The notes: a model not told the origin generated them from the letters alone. Shown: positions 51,662 to 62,008, numbered from the stretch's first letter. The stretch is 64,000 nucleotides of DNA from Allomuricauda sp. (GCF_002699205.1 NZ_PABT01000011.1:80445-144444); one strand, 5' to 3'. Program-made: numbers and translations.

Positions 51662-52739
51662 ATGCATCTTTTTCGCCCTGGCTTTTATTCCTCTTGCTAT
51701 CAGCGCCAATATTGGTAACGACAAGTTGAACGGCAGGTACACCAAAGAAAAAACCATTAAAAGGGAATACAATGTTAACCCGGATGCCCTACTTAAAGTA
51801 AAAAATAGTTACGGGAACCTCAATATAACTTCTTGGAACGAAAATCGTGTGGTCATAGAGGTACATGTCAAAACCAATGGCAACGACGAAGACCGTGTAA
51901 AGGAACGGTTGGACGAGATTGATGTCGACTTTGAGAACAGTGCCAGCATGGTATCGGCCATGACCCGTTTTGGGGACCGTAGCAATAGCTGGGGATGGAG
52001 CTGGGGAAAACGCAAAAAAGTAAGCGTCCAAGTTAATTACACAATCAAACTTCCCGTAAAAAACAGTGTCAACCTCAGCAATGATTACGGAAGCATCATT
52101 CTGGACCGTATTGATGGGCATGCCAAAATAAGTTGTGACTACGGCAGTTTGGAAATAGGAGAACTTCGCGGACGCAACAACGAACTTAGGTTCGACTATA
52201 CCTCCCGTTCCACCTTTGACTATGTGAACAGCGCAGAAATCGTAGCCGACTACTCCGGTTTTACGATCGAAAAAGCCGGCAACCTGGTTATAAAGGCAGA
52301 CTATACCAATGCCGTTGTGGAGGAAATGGAAAATTTGGAATACTCAAACGATTACGGCTCCATCGATGTAAGAAATGTAAAAAATGTGAATGGGAACGGG
52401 GACTATATCGGTGTCAAATTGGGCAATGTCCACGGCAATGTGGCCATAACCAGTGACTATGGTTCCATTAGGATAGATAGGTTGGCACCTGATGCAGGAA
52501 ACGTTGACATCCGTTCCGATTATACCGGCATCAAAATCGGCTATGACCCAGAATACCACTTTGATTTTGAAATTACCACCGAATATGCCGGAGTCAGCGG
52601 CAAAGATGATTTTGAAATCAATATCAGCAAGGAAAGATCTACCGAAAAATATTATAGTGGTTACTACGGAAAGGAAAATTCCGGAAACAGGGTCAACATT
52701 ACCAGTGACTACGGTGGAATCTCATTTTATCAAAATTAA
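51642..52739 (+). CDS. DUF4097-like/beta-helix exported adhesin
   Basis: This 365-residue protein has a signal peptide (FKCIFFALAFIPLAISA), then a regular array of short strands with recurring DYGSI, DYTGI and DYGSL units about every 20 residues, typical of the DUF4097/adhesin beta-helix. ATG 51642 is a better start than 51639 for the signal peptide; both overlap the anti-sigma gene. Likely a sigma-controlled surface or periplasmic protein. Confidence 0.8.
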   Translation: MKAIQFKCIFFALAFIPLAISANIGNDKLNGRYTKEKTIKREYNVNPDALLKVKNSYGNLNITSWNENRVVIEVHVKTNGNDEDRVKERLDEIDVDFENSASMVSAMTRFGDRSNSWGWSWGKRKKVSVQVNYTIKLPVKNSVNLSNDYGSIILDRIDGHAKISCDYGSLEIGELRGRNNELRFDYTSRSTFDYVNSAEIVADYSGFTIEKAGNLVIKADYTNAVVEEMENLEYSNDYGSIDVRNVKNVNGNGDYIGVKLGNVHGNVAITSDYGSIRIDRLAPDAGNVDIRSDYTGIKIGYDPEYHFDFEITTEYAGVSGKDDFEINISKERSTEKYYSGYYGKENSGNRVNITSDYGGISFYQN

Positions 52740-52772
52740 CATCAAATCAAAAGCAACTTTAAACACAAGATC

Positions 52773-53498
52773 ATGAAAAAATTTATCACACTTACAATGG
52801 CATTGGGAATGATGGCCTGTACCAGTGCACAATGGGGAAACAGGGTCAAAGGAAATGGTGATTATGTAACCATAGAGCGCTCCGTAGGCGATTACGACGG
52901 TGTGGCCCTTTCTGGCTGGTTCGATTTGGAACTGGTACCCGGAAATGAAGGCGAAATTACCCTTGAAGGGGAATCCAACCTTTTGGAACACATTAAAACA
53001 GAGGTGAAAAACGGAAAGTTGACCATCAAGGCCGAAAAGGGCAAAAACTTAAGACCCTCCAACTGGAGCAAAGGCATACGGATTACTGTACCCGTGGAAT
53101 CCATCGATTTTGTGGGTCTTTCCGGATCAGGTGACATAGTTGGGAAAACCATGATAAAGTCCGATCGCTTTAGTACAAACATGTCTGGTTCCGGTGATGT
53201 AACCCTTATGGTCGAGGCTGACGACCTAGAGGCCTCTCTTTCAGGCTCGGGCGACATCAATTTGTCCGGAAGGGCCACTGACTTCACGGTTTCCGTATCT
53301 GGTTCCGGTGATATCAAGGCATATGACCTGGAGGCCGATTTTGTAAAGGCCACTGTTTCCGGTTCTGCCGATATTAAAGTTACCGCCAACGAATCCATTG
53401 ATGCCAGAGTATCCGGCTCCGGAGACATCCATTACCGTGGCAATCCTAAAAAAATAACCTCAAAAGCTTCCGGTTCTGGAGATATTACCAAAGGATAA
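52773..53498 (+). CDS. Head-GIN domain exported protein (DUF2807)
   Basis: This 241-residue protein has an N-terminal signal (KKFITLTMALGMMACTSAQW) that contains a possible lipoprotein Cys. The body has at least six SGSGDI or SGSADI repeats about every 18-20 residues, which form the auto-transporter-like beta-helix of DUF2807. Last gene of the sigma-anti-sigma operon before a strong terminator. Confidence 0.85.
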   Translation: MKKFITLTMALGMMACTSAQWGNRVKGNGDYVTIERSVGDYDGVALSGWFDLELVPGNEGEITLEGESNLLEHIKTEVKNGKLTIKAEKGKNLRPSNWSKGIRITVPVESIDFVGLSGSGDIVGKTMIKSDRFSTNMSGSGDVTLMVEADDLEASLSGSGDINLSGRATDFTVSVSGSGDIKAYDLEADFVKATVSGSADIKVTANESIDARVSGSGDIHYRGNPKKITSKASGSGDITKG

Positions 53499-53527
53499 TA
53501 CCGAGTTTATCATCAATCAAAACGAAA

Positions 53528-53560
53528 AATGCCCTGGCCGAAAACCAGGGCATTTTTTTA
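53528..53560 (+). terminator. Bidirectional terminator between GIN gene and MFS gene
   Basis: A perfect 10-bp stem AATGCCCTGG / CCAGGGCATT followed by seven T residues on the plus strand and an A/T end for the converging gene. Confidence 0.88.
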
Positions 53561-53564
53561 CCTG

Positions 53565-54896
53565 CTATATTGTTTTTTTCACTTTGTTTACCCGTAGCAA
53601 CAAGAATATGCCTATCAAGAAAAAGAGTCCCAAAAATATGGTGCTGTTGCGCATACTTCCCGTAAGTTGCGCCACAATTCCATACATCAACGTACCGATG
53701 ATAATACCTATCTTTTCGGCTACATCATAAAAACTAAAAAACGAAGTGGTATCCGTGGTTTCGGGCAAAAACTTGGAATATGTGGAACGGGACAGCGCTT
53801 GGATCCCCCCCATTACAATTCCCACCAACCCAGCGGCTATATAAAAATCCATCGGGGTCTGAAGAAAATAGGCATAAACGCAGAGCAAGGCCCAAATAAC
53901 ATTGATCACGATAAGTGTCCTGATATTCCCAAAACCCTTGGAGGCCCAAGCTGTAACGGTGGCTCCCAAAATAGCCACGATCTGGATAAGGAGAATACTG
54001 ACGATCAATCCCATAGTACGTTCATTATCGGAACCCCATACAATCTCCTCTTCCCCAAAATAGGTAGCAATGAGCATAATGGTCTGCACGGCCATACTGT
54101 AGACAAAAAAAGCCCCCAAGTATCGTTTTAATTTTCGGTTTTCCCCCAATTGGTGCCATACAAGTTTCAACTCTTTAAAGCCATTGAGAACAATATGGTC
54201 CCTTACCCCTTCCCTTTTATAACCTTTGGGCAAATGGGCAAAAGTGTATTGACTGAAGAGTATCCACCAAATACCTACGGAAATAAAGGAATACTTCATG
54301 GCCTTGACCTCTGCAATCTCACCGCCATTATCCGTAATGCCAAATACATCGGGGTTCATTACCATGGCAAGATTAAAGACCAATAAAATAACACTGCCAA
54401 TATATCCAAGTGAAAATCCCTTGGCGCTTATACGATCCTGCTGTTCGGGATATGCTATATCCGGTAGATAGGAATTGTTAATGGCAAAACTTACCCAAAA
54501 CCCTACAAGGCCGAAAAAATAGCAGAGAAGACCAAAATAGATGTATTCCAATGAGAACCAATATAGTCCAATGCACGAAGCTGCTCCCAAATAACAGAAA
54601 AATTTTAAAAAAACTTTTTTGTTCCCCAGATAATCCGCCACTCCTGAAACAAGCGGGGTCACCATGGCTATAAAAACGAACGCCAAAGAGGTAACGTAAC
54701 TGATCAAGGGAGCTCGTGCTATCTCACCTCCAAAAATGGTGACCTGCTCGATACCTGCGGTTCTGAACAGCAGTCCATAGAACAGTGGAAAGATGGCCGA
54801 GGAAATCACCAAGCTGTAAACAGAATTGGCCCAATCGTAAAACGCCCAAGCATTTAGTAGTTTTTTACTTCCTTTTAATGCTAGTGTTTGCGCCAT
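53565..54896 (-). CDS. MFS transporter, UMF1/Atg22-like
   Basis: This 443-residue protein has about twelve membrane helices. The start AWAFYDWANSVYSLVISSAIFP and the late GGIQALSRSTYSKFLPETTD are signatures of the UMF1 family (vacuole effluxer Atg22-like). Substrate unknown, perhaps amino acids or sugars. Complete, single gene. Confidence 0.9.
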   Translation of the reverse strand: MAQTLALKGSKKLLNAWAFYDWANSVYSLVISSAIFPLFYGLLFRTAGIEQVTIFGGEIARAPLISYVTSLAFVFIAMVTPLVSGVADYLGNKKVFLKFFCYLGAASCIGLYWFSLEYIYFGLLCYFFGLVGFWVSFAINNSYLPDIAYPEQQDRISAKGFSLGYIGSVILLVFNLAMVMNPDVFGITDNGGEIAEVKAMKYSFISVGIWWILFSQYTFAHLPKGYKREGVRDHIVLNGFKELKLVWHQLGENRKLKRYLGAFFVYSMAVQTIMLIATYFGEEEIVWGSDNERTMGLIVSILLIQIVAILGATVTAWASKGFGNIRTLIVINVIWALLCVYAYFLQTPMDFYIAAGLVGIVMGGIQALSRSTYSKFLPETTDTTSFFSFYDVAEKIGIIIGTLMYGIVAQLTGSMRNSTIFLGLFFLIGIFLLLRVNKVKKTI

Positions 54897-55006
54897 ATTT
54901 TTTCCGTTACAAAGAAAATGTCATTTCAAACCAAACAGCGAACCCAACATACGATACGCTCTTTGAAAAAGGTTGAAATGATATTACCGTTTTGTTTATT
55001 ATAAAA

Positions 55007-55816
55007 TCACTTAAAAGATGTTACCCCAAACTTTCTTGCCTCTTCTTTTGCGGCTGGGGCCCATGCGGTCAAGTTACTGATTCGTGTATCGTTTGAAGGG
55101 TGTGTACTCAAAAATTCCGGTGGGGCCTCCCCTCCCGATGCTGCCTTCATTCGTTTCCATAGTTCCGCTGCCTCATCGGGGTTATAACCTGCAATGGCCA
55201 TGATCTGAAGCCCAATCTTATCGGCCTCTGTTTCATGACTTCTACTAAATGGTAGCATCACCCCCAATTGGGATCCCAATCCATAGGCTTGATTGAACAT
55301 GCTTCTTTTTTCTTCATCCTTTATGGCCACGTTGCCTGCAACTGCCCCTATTTGTTGGATGGTACTCGCACTCATACGCTGGGCCCCATGATCGGCCAAG
55401 GCGTGTGCTACCTCATGGCCCATTACCACGGCAATCCCTGTTTCATTTTGGGCAATTGGTAAAATTCCAGTGTAGAAAACAATTTTACCCCCCGGCATGC
55501 ACCAAGCATTTACGGTTTCGTCTTCCACTAGGTTATATTCCCATTGATAGTCTTTTAAATACCCTGGATATCCATTGGCATTCAACCAACGTTCCGCGGC
55601 AGATGCAATACGTTGCCCCACCCTGGCGATCATTTCTGCATCCGAGGTCCCGGTAACCACTTTGCTCGACCCCAAAAATTCATCATACTGTGCAAATGAC
55701 ATGGGGAACATTTGGCTGTTGCTATAAAAGTTCAATGTGCTTTTTCCTGTAAATGGATTGGTCTTGCAAGCAATGACCAAAACGAGCATCAGAAAAAATA
55801 TAAAAATCTTTTTCAT
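55007..55816 (-). CDS. M48-family metallopeptidase lipoprotein
   Basis: This 269-residue protease has a lipobox (LVLVIACKT), the zinc motif HEVAHALADHG (about residue 135) and a third ligand Glu in SHETEADKIGLQIMAIAGY. Similar to periplasmic BepA/YcaL/LoiP proteins that degrade misfolded outer-membrane proteins. Complete. Confidence 0.92.
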   Translation of the reverse strand: MKKIFIFFLMLVLVIACKTNPFTGKSTLNFYSNSQMFPMSFAQYDEFLGSSKVVTGTSDAEMIARVGQRIASAAERWLNANGYPGYLKDYQWEYNLVEDETVNAWCMPGGKIVFYTGILPIAQNETGIAVVMGHEVAHALADHGAQRMSASTIQQIGAVAGNVAIKDEEKRSMFNQAYGLGSQLGVMLPFSRSHETEADKIGLQIMAIAGYNPDEAAELWKRMKAASGGEAPPEFLSTHPSNDTRISNLTAWAPAAKEEARKFGVTSFK

Positions 55817-55856
55817 CTAGTAATTTGTGTTTTTATCTTATGAAAATTACAAAATT

Positions 55857-58256
55857 TTATTTTCCGAAAATATGAAGCTCTGTGAAATCCTTACCAACCT
55901 CAATGGAGTTGTTGCCATTGAGCTTGATATCATTTAAACTGACTTCTTCATTATCGAGTTCCACGGTTTCGATCGTAAAAGGCAACCCATGGAAATTCAT
56001 TACAAAATTATCATACGGTGTAATGAAGTTTCCGTCCTTGAATTGCTGGATGATCAATTCGTTTTCCTTCCCTGTCAATTTGAAACGTCTCAAGCTGTAG
56101 CGTCCTTTTTTATAATCGTACCCTTCCTGTTGGTCTTCATATACTTCGGAATTTTCCGTGCCCTCTTTAAAGTAAACATCAATGGCCAGTTTTTCTATTT
56201 CCTTTTCCCCAACATATTGCTGCACAGGATATTTGGGTATCATGGCCCCTTCTTTCACAAACAAGGGCACCCGGTTGATTTCTGCTGACACCCAGCGCTC
56301 AATACCTCCCTCTATCAGCTCATCGGTCCAGTAATTGTACCAATTTCCTCTGGGAAAATACATTCTCCTGCCATGTGCGTTGGGTTCTTGTACGGGGCAT
56401 ACCAACATTTGCTTTCCGAAAATGAATTCATCGGTACGGAAATGGGTCTGCGGGTCTTCTTGGTCATAAAAAACCAGGGATTGAAGCATTGGGAACCCTT
56501 CCTTGATGTAATTGTAGAACATGGTGTATAGGTAAGGTAGCAGTTGGTACCTCAATTCTATAAACTCCCTGACAATGTCCGTAATTTCATCACCAAAAGA
56601 CCAAGGTTCTTGGTCACCGTGGTCCCCGCTGGAATGGACCCTACAAAATGGATGGAAAACAGCAAGCTGTATCCAACGGGCGAACAGTTCTCCATTGGGC
56701 TGCTCTGCAAAACCGCCAATATCGGACCCCACAAAGGAATATCCGCTCATGCACATACGTTGCATCTGCACGTTGGCAATCCATAAATGTTCCCATGTGG
56801 CAACGTTATCCCCTGTCCAAGTGGCACAATAACGCTGGGTACCGGAGTATGCCGCCCGTGTAAGTACAAAGGGCCTACGCGGGAACATAAACTTTTTGAC
56901 ACCTTCGTAGGTGGCACGTACCATTTGCATACCATATATGTTATGGGCCTTTCTGTGACTGCAAGGATGTCCATCGTAATCATGGCGCACATCCAAATTG
57001 GCCGTCTTGGTCGGGACCTCCATAATGGCAGGCTCGTTCATATCGTTCCAAACCCCGCTTACGCCAAGGTCAGCTATCATTTCTTTGTACAGATCGGCCC
57101 ACCACTTCCTAACTTCAGGGTTGGTGAAATCGGGGAATTTACATTCTCCGGGCCACACTTTTCCTTTAAAATGTGGTCCATCAGCCCTTCTACAAAAAAA
57201 TCCATTGTCCATGGCCTGTTGGTACACCCAATAATCACGGTCTATTTTAATTCCAGGATCTATCATGGTGATTACCTTGAAACCATCTTCCCCCATTTCC
57301 TCGATCATCTTTTTTGGATTGGGGAAATATTCGTTGTTCCATGTAAAGCAACGGAAACCTTCCATATAATCGATGTCCAGATAAATGGCATCGCAGGGTA
57401 TGTTCAACTTTCTAAAAGTTGAGGCAATATCCTTTACTTTTTTCTCTGGATAATAGCTCCATTTGGATTGATGGAATCCCAATGCCCAAAGGGGTGGCAG
57501 TTCCGGAACCCCTGTTAGATTGGTATATGACTCGACAACATCGTACATTTTGGGCCCGTAGAAGAAATAATAGTTCATCTCTCCGCCATCGGCCCAAAAA
57601 CTTGTTACGTTCCTTCTTTCTGCGGCAAAATCAAAATAGGTACTAAAGGAATTGTCGAAAAATATTCCATAAGCAATGCTATCCTTGAGCCCTACGTAAA
57701 ATGGAATGGATTTATAAAGTGGTTCTTGGTCTTTCCCATAGGCATAGGAATCCGTGACCCAATTGTTCACCCGTTTGCCTTTTAGGTTTATGTGAGAGGC
57801 TTTGTCCCCCATACCGTAATAACTTTCTCCGGAATGGCATACCTTGCTCATTTTCACCACATTTCCGCCGTAATCAAAATTTTCCTCCCAATGGAACCCA
57901 AGTTCATCTTCTGCAAGAATCACATTGTTCATATCAACAATCTGTACCTTAAGGTTTGCCTTATTGATATATATCTTGATTTTTGAGGTTGTGATCACAT
58001 ATTCCGGTATCTCTTCCTCTACGGTAAGTTCGTTGTAACCCAGATTGACATCCTCACTTATGGCATAGGAAAAATCGGGTTCGAAAACATATTCGGTTGC
58101 ATACCTAAATCGTACCACACTATCTCTCAAAATAGTAACCTGGAGTATTACGCCGTTTTGGGTAGTAAAGTACAATTTGTCGTTTTCCTGTTTGAAATCG
58201 ACTATATGATTCGGGAACTGATTCCCTGTCTTAGTAATTTCCGTGTTGGTTATCAT
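55857..58256 (-). CDS. Glycoside hydrolase family 31 alpha-glucosidase
   Basis: This 799-residue enzyme hydrolyses alpha-glucosidic bonds with retention. The nucleophile Asp lies in GVWNDMNEPA (about residue 408), and the acid/base Asp in YSFVGSDIGGFAEQPNGEL (about 510). No signal peptide is seen, so it is probably cytoplasmic. glgB follows 95 bp upstream on the same strand; together they point to glycogen or maltodextrin metabolism. Confidence 0.93.
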   Translation of the reverse strand: MITNTEITKTGNQFPNHIVDFKQENDKLYFTTQNGVILQVTILRDSVVRFRYATEYVFEPDFSYAISEDVNLGYNELTVEEEIPEYVITTSKIKIYINKANLKVQIVDMNNVILAEDELGFHWEENFDYGGNVVKMSKVCHSGESYYGMGDKASHINLKGKRVNNWVTDSYAYGKDQEPLYKSIPFYVGLKDSIAYGIFFDNSFSTYFDFAAERRNVTSFWADGGEMNYYFFYGPKMYDVVESYTNLTGVPELPPLWALGFHQSKWSYYPEKKVKDIASTFRKLNIPCDAIYLDIDYMEGFRCFTWNNEYFPNPKKMIEEMGEDGFKVITMIDPGIKIDRDYWVYQQAMDNGFFCRRADGPHFKGKVWPGECKFPDFTNPEVRKWWADLYKEMIADLGVSGVWNDMNEPAIMEVPTKTANLDVRHDYDGHPCSHRKAHNIYGMQMVRATYEGVKKFMFPRRPFVLTRAAYSGTQRYCATWTGDNVATWEHLWIANVQMQRMCMSGYSFVGSDIGGFAEQPNGELFARWIQLAVFHPFCRVHSSGDHGDQEPWSFGDEITDIVREFIELRYQLLPYLYTMFYNYIKEGFPMLQSLVFYDQEDPQTHFRTDEFIFGKQMLVCPVQEPNAHGRRMYFPRGNWYNYWTDELIEGGIERWVSAEINRVPLFVKEGAMIPKYPVQQYVGEKEIEKLAIDVYFKEGTENSEVYEDQQEGYDYKKGRYSLRRFKLTGKENELIIQQFKDGNFITPYDNFVMNFHGLPFTIETVELDNEEVSLNDIKLNGNNSIEVGKDFTELHIFGK

Positions 58257-58351
58257 CTATAATTGATTGAGGCTCACAAAAGAAACACAAAAGCCTGAAT
58301 AATGAAAAATATGTTTTGAAAAGCAATTAACTACAACGTTTTAGCTGTTTT

Positions 58352-60247
58352 TTATTTGTACACTACAACACCCAAAGGTGGCAAGTTCATCAATACTGAT
58401 TGCTCTTGCCCATGCCATGGGGTTTTGGTAGGTTTTATTGTTTTTTTACCAATTCCGCTTCCAGAGTATTTTTTATCATCACTGTTGAATATCAATTTTA
58501 AGGTAGATGTTTTTGGAACTCCCAACCTATAGTTCTCACGGGGAACCGGGGTAAAGTTACAGACAATGATCAAATCATCCTTGGGATCGTTGCCTTTTCT
58601 AATGTATGATATGACCGTGTTTTCCCGATCATTGTATTCAATCCACTGAAAACCATCCGGACTGAACTGCTTTTCGTACAATGCCGGATTGTTTCTGTAC
58701 ATTTTGTTCAGGTCTTTTACCACTTCTTGGATCCCGGAGTGGAAACCGTATTGCGTTAAATGCCATTCGAGACTCTCTTGAAAGTTCCATTCTGATGATT
58801 GCCCGAACTCCGCTCCCATAAACAACAAGTTACCGCCAGGGTGGGTAAACATATATCCAAAAAGCAGTCTAAGGTTGGCAAATCGCTGCCATTCATCGCC
58901 TGGCATTCGATATAAAAGGGATTGTTTGCCATATACTACCTCATCATGTGAAAAAGGCAACATAAAGTTCTCCGTGAACGCGTAGGTAAGACTAAAACTT
59001 ATCGCGTTCAAATCATAGGATCGGTGGATCGGATCCTTTTTAAAAAATTCCAGCGTATCGTGCATCCACCCCATCATCCATTTCATACCAAAGCCCACAC
59101 CTCCATAATGTACAGGTTTTGTGACCCCAGGAAAGGCAGTGGATTCCTCGGCAATGGTCTGTACACCTTTAAAACTGGCATATACCTCTTGGTTCATCTC
59201 CCGTAAGAAGGACAACGCTTCCAAGTTTTCGTTATTTCCATATATATTGGGCTCCCATTCACCATCCTCCCTGGAATAATCCAAATAGAGCATGGAAGCC
59301 ACTGCGTCTACCCGTAATCCATCCACATGGTATTGATCGAGCCAAAATATGGCATTGCTGATCAAAAAGGCCCTGACCTCGTTTCTGCCATAATTGAAAA
59401 TGAGACTTTTCCAATCGGGATGGTACCCTCTCCTTCTGTCAGGGTGTTCATACAGGTGAGATCCATCAAAAAATCCAAGACCGTGCGCATCTTCGGGGAA
59501 ATGTGATGGGACCCAATCCAAAATCACACCAATACCCCTCTTGTGCATGGCATCTACAAGCACTTTAAAATCCTCTGGTTTGCCAAAACGGGAGGTAGGG
59601 GCAAAATATCCCGTTATTTGATAGCCCCAAGAAGGATCGTAGGGGTATTCCATTACAGGCATAAACTCCACATGGGTAAAGCCCATTTCCTCCACATAAT
59701 CAGCAAGTTGGTCCGCCATCTCCAAATAGCTGAGGGATTCCCAACCATTTTTTTTCTTCCAGGAGCCCAAGTGCACTTCATAGACCGAGTAAGGTCTATC
59801 CAACCCATTCTTCTCTTCACGGGTTTCCATCCATTTTTTGTCCTTCCATTCATAAGTATCGTCCCAAACCAAGGAAGCCGTTTGTGGAGGTTGCTCACAA
59901 TAGCGCGCAAAAGGATCGGCTTTTTCGGTCCATATATCATTATTGTTGGAATGTATCTTGTATTTGTACTTGGTCCCCTTATCCACTCCGGGGATAAATC
60001 CCTCCCAAATTCCACTCTGGTCCCAACGAACGTATAATTGATGCTCTCCTGCGGTCCAATAGTTAAAATCACCTATAACACTAACAGATTTGGCAGACGG
60101 CGCCCAAACGGCAAAATATGTTCCCTTGACCCCATCCACCTCCGTTAGGTGCGAACCCAACTTATCATAGAGCCGAAAGTGTTTTCCTCCCTTAAAAAGA
60201 TTAATATCGAATTCTGTAAAAAAACTATGCGGAACTACCTTGGACAT
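58352..60247 (-). CDS. glgB: 1,4-alpha-glucan branching enzyme
   Basis: This 631-residue GH13 enzyme introduces alpha-1,6 branches into glycogen. It has the CBM48 (GVKGTYFAVWAPSAKSVSV), the GLRVDAVASMLYLDY nucleophile region, EESTAFPGVT and LPFSHDEVVYGK. ATG 60247 is preferred; the longer frame from 60340 adds an unconserved hydrophobic stretch. Same strand as the GH31 gene. Confidence 0.95.
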   Translation of the reverse strand: MSKVVPHSFFTEFDINLFKGGKHFRLYDKLGSHLTEVDGVKGTYFAVWAPSAKSVSVIGDFNYWTAGEHQLYVRWDQSGIWEGFIPGVDKGTKYKYKIHSNNNDIWTEKADPFARYCEQPPQTASLVWDDTYEWKDKKWMETREEKNGLDRPYSVYEVHLGSWKKKNGWESLSYLEMADQLADYVEEMGFTHVEFMPVMEYPYDPSWGYQITGYFAPTSRFGKPEDFKVLVDAMHKRGIGVILDWVPSHFPEDAHGLGFFDGSHLYEHPDRRRGYHPDWKSLIFNYGRNEVRAFLISNAIFWLDQYHVDGLRVDAVASMLYLDYSREDGEWEPNIYGNNENLEALSFLREMNQEVYASFKGVQTIAEESTAFPGVTKPVHYGGVGFGMKWMMGWMHDTLEFFKKDPIHRSYDLNAISFSLTYAFTENFMLPFSHDEVVYGKQSLLYRMPGDEWQRFANLRLLFGYMFTHPGGNLLFMGAEFGQSSEWNFQESLEWHLTQYGFHSGIQEVVKDLNKMYRNNPALYEKQFSPDGFQWIEYNDRENTVISYIRKGNDPKDDLIIVCNFTPVPRENYRLGVPKTSTLKLIFNSDDKKYSGSGIGKKTIKPTKTPWHGQEQSVLMNLPPLGVVVYK

Positions 60248-60408
60248 ATTTGAGGGTTTAGTACTTATACAATAATACGGATCTTTAACCAAGAATACGA
60301 TAATGACAACTGGTTTGACAATGGAAACACCATTTTCCAAAAAATGGAACGCTTTTTGATTTCATAGCTGAAACAGATAAATTGATCACAAATCCAAAAT
60401 CCAAAATC

Positions 60409-60978
60409 ATGAATAAATTTAATACAATTTTAGGTGCAGTTATTATTTTGGTTTTCGCCGCATGCGAAGGCCCCCAAGGCCCTCCAGGTTATGATGGAGT
60501 CGATGGGCTGGATGGTCAGGACGGCATCCAAGGACAAGTTGTTGAAGTCGAAGGCGTAAACTTTGGGTATGATGCCGGCGCCAACCTTTTTAGCACCTTG
60601 ATCACATTTTCCGATATTACCGATTTCGAAGTTTTTGAATCAGATGCCATATTGGTGTACAGGCATGATGGCCTAATCGACCTAACCGATGGCTCTACCG
60701 CTGATGCATGGACCCAAATACCACAAAATTATTTCTTGGACGAAGGCACCATCCAATACGTTTTTGCACACACCTTTGTGGATTTGGAGATTTTTATCGA
60801 TGGTGATTTCAATTTATCCAATTTGAGCACTGATTTTACGGACAATCAGCTTTTCAGAATTGTATTTGTTCCAAGTGAATATGCTAAAAGTCCTGATTTT
60901 GATGCTTCAAATATTGAACATGTAATGTCAACCTTGAATATCGGTGAAGAACAAATCACAAAATTGGACATCAATTAG
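60409..60978 (+). CDS. Collagen-like repeat lipoprotein of unknown function
   Basis: This 189-residue protein has a lipobox (IILVFAACEG), immediately followed by a short Gly-x-y stretch (GPQGPPGYDGVDGLDGQDG) and a beta-rich C-terminal domain (about 60-189). Such short collagen-like tracts after a lipidated Cys are common in Flavobacteriia and recognised as a stalk. Function unknown. A strong terminator follows. ATG 60409 places the lipobox correctly. Confidence 0.82.
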   Translation: MNKFNTILGAVIILVFAACEGPQGPPGYDGVDGLDGQDGIQGQVVEVEGVNFGYDAGANLFSTLITFSDITDFEVFESDAILVYRHDGLIDLTDGSTADAWTQIPQNYFLDEGTIQYVFAHTFVDLEIFIDGDFNLSNLSTDFTDNQLFRIVFVPSEYAKSPDFDASNIEHVMSTLNIGEEQITKLDIN

Positions 60979-61000
60979 TAATCCCACACAATACATCCCT

Positions 61001-61036
61001 AAAGTCCCATTGCCCTTCAATGGGACTTTTTTTGTA
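61001..61036 (+). terminator. Intrinsic terminator after collagen-like lipoprotein
   Basis: A perfect 12-bp stem AAAGTCCCATTG / CAATGGGACTTT with a 5-base loop and T run. Confidence 0.9.
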
Positions 61037-61094
61037 TATTCTTTGAAAGGACAATAATTAAATTTCGTCCAATTGGATAAAAAAAACCAGAACA

Positions 61095-61586
61095 ATGGGA
61101 AAAAAATTGCTCTTACTTGCCCTTGTCGTATTTGCAGGATGCAAGGGGACCTCACAAGAAGAAAATAAAGAAAATACCGGTGAAACCGTCTTTAAAATAA
61201 ACAAAACGGATGCGGAATGGCGGGCCGAGCTTACGGACATGGAGTACTATGTTCTCAGAAAAGCCGGTACCGAAAGAGCATTTTCAAGCGAGCTGTTGGA
61301 CAATAAACAAAAAGGCACCTATGTCTGTGCTGGCTGTGGTACACCATTGTTCAAAAGTGAACACAAATTCAAGTCCGGTACCGGATGGCCAAGTTTTGAT
61401 AGAGAAATTAAAGGTAACGTGGCATTTGATACCGATTATGAAATTGGTGTGCCCCGAACCGAAGAACACTGTGCTGTTTGTGGTGGACATTTGGGGCATG
61501 TTTTCAATGATGGACCAAGGAACACCACAGGCAAAAGACATTGCATCAACGGGGCCGCACTTGATTTTATTCCAGACAACAACTAA
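61095..61586 (+). CDS. msrB: Methionine sulfoxide reductase B, lipoprotein form
   Basis: This 163-residue MsrB reduces methionine-R-sulfoxide. Lipobox LVVFAGCKG predicts export and membrane anchoring. Zinc cysteines are in CAGCGTPLF and CAVCGGHLGHVF; the catalytic Cys is in GKRHCINGAALDF. First of two tandem msrB genes (17-bp gap); this is the envelope version. Confidence 0.93.
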   Translation: MGKKLLLLALVVFAGCKGTSQEENKENTGETVFKINKTDAEWRAELTDMEYYVLRKAGTERAFSSELLDNKQKGTYVCAGCGTPLFKSEHKFKSGTGWPSFDREIKGNVAFDTDYEIGVPRTEEHCAVCGGHLGHVFNDGPRNTTGKRHCINGAALDFIPDNN

Positions 61587-61603
61587 ATCGTTTTAAAATC
61601 GAT

Positions 61604-62008
61604 ATGGACAAAAAATACGTCGTAAACAAAACCGAAGAAGAATGGAAACAACAACTTTCCCCTGAAGAATACTACGTATTAAGGCAAAAGGGCACCGAAA
61701 GACCGTACACAGGGAAGTTTGATATGCATTTTGAAAATGGAGACTACCATTGTAAAGCCTGTAATGCCAAGCTTTTTGAGAGTGAGCATAAATTTGACAG
61801 CGGTTGCGGTTGGCCTTCTTTTGACCAAGCAGTGGAGGGTGCCATTGAATATATCAGGGATACCTCCCACGGTATGATCAGGATTGAGACCCTATGTGCC
61901 AACTGTGGAAGTCATTTGGGACATGTTTTCAACGATGGCCCTCGAGAAACCACCGGGCAACGCTATTGCATCAATTCGGTAAGCATAGATTTTGATCCCG
62001 AAGGATAA
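61604..62008 (+). CDS. msrB: Methionine sulfoxide reductase B, cytoplasmic form
   Basis: This 134-residue protein has no signal peptide. Zinc cysteines are in CKACNAKLF and CANCGSHLGHVF, with the catalytic Cys in GQRYCINSVSIDF. It shares the TEEEWKQQLSPEEYYVLRQK start with the lipoprotein copy upstream, indicating tandem duplication with one copy sent to the envelope. The stop is directly followed by the next ATG. Confidence 0.93.
   Translation: MDKKYVVNKTEEEWKQQLSPEEYYVLRQKGTERPYTGKFDMHFENGDYHCKACNAKLFESEHKFDSGCGWPSFDQAVEGAIEYIRDTSHGMIRIETLCANCGSHLGHVFNDGPRETTGQRYCINSVSIDFDPEG

Noticed and set aside
52892..53432. 178-residue minus-strand frame with regular SPEPDT repeats
   Set aside because: The repeat is the antisense of the SGSGDI repeats of the GIN-domain protein, which has signal peptide and operon context.
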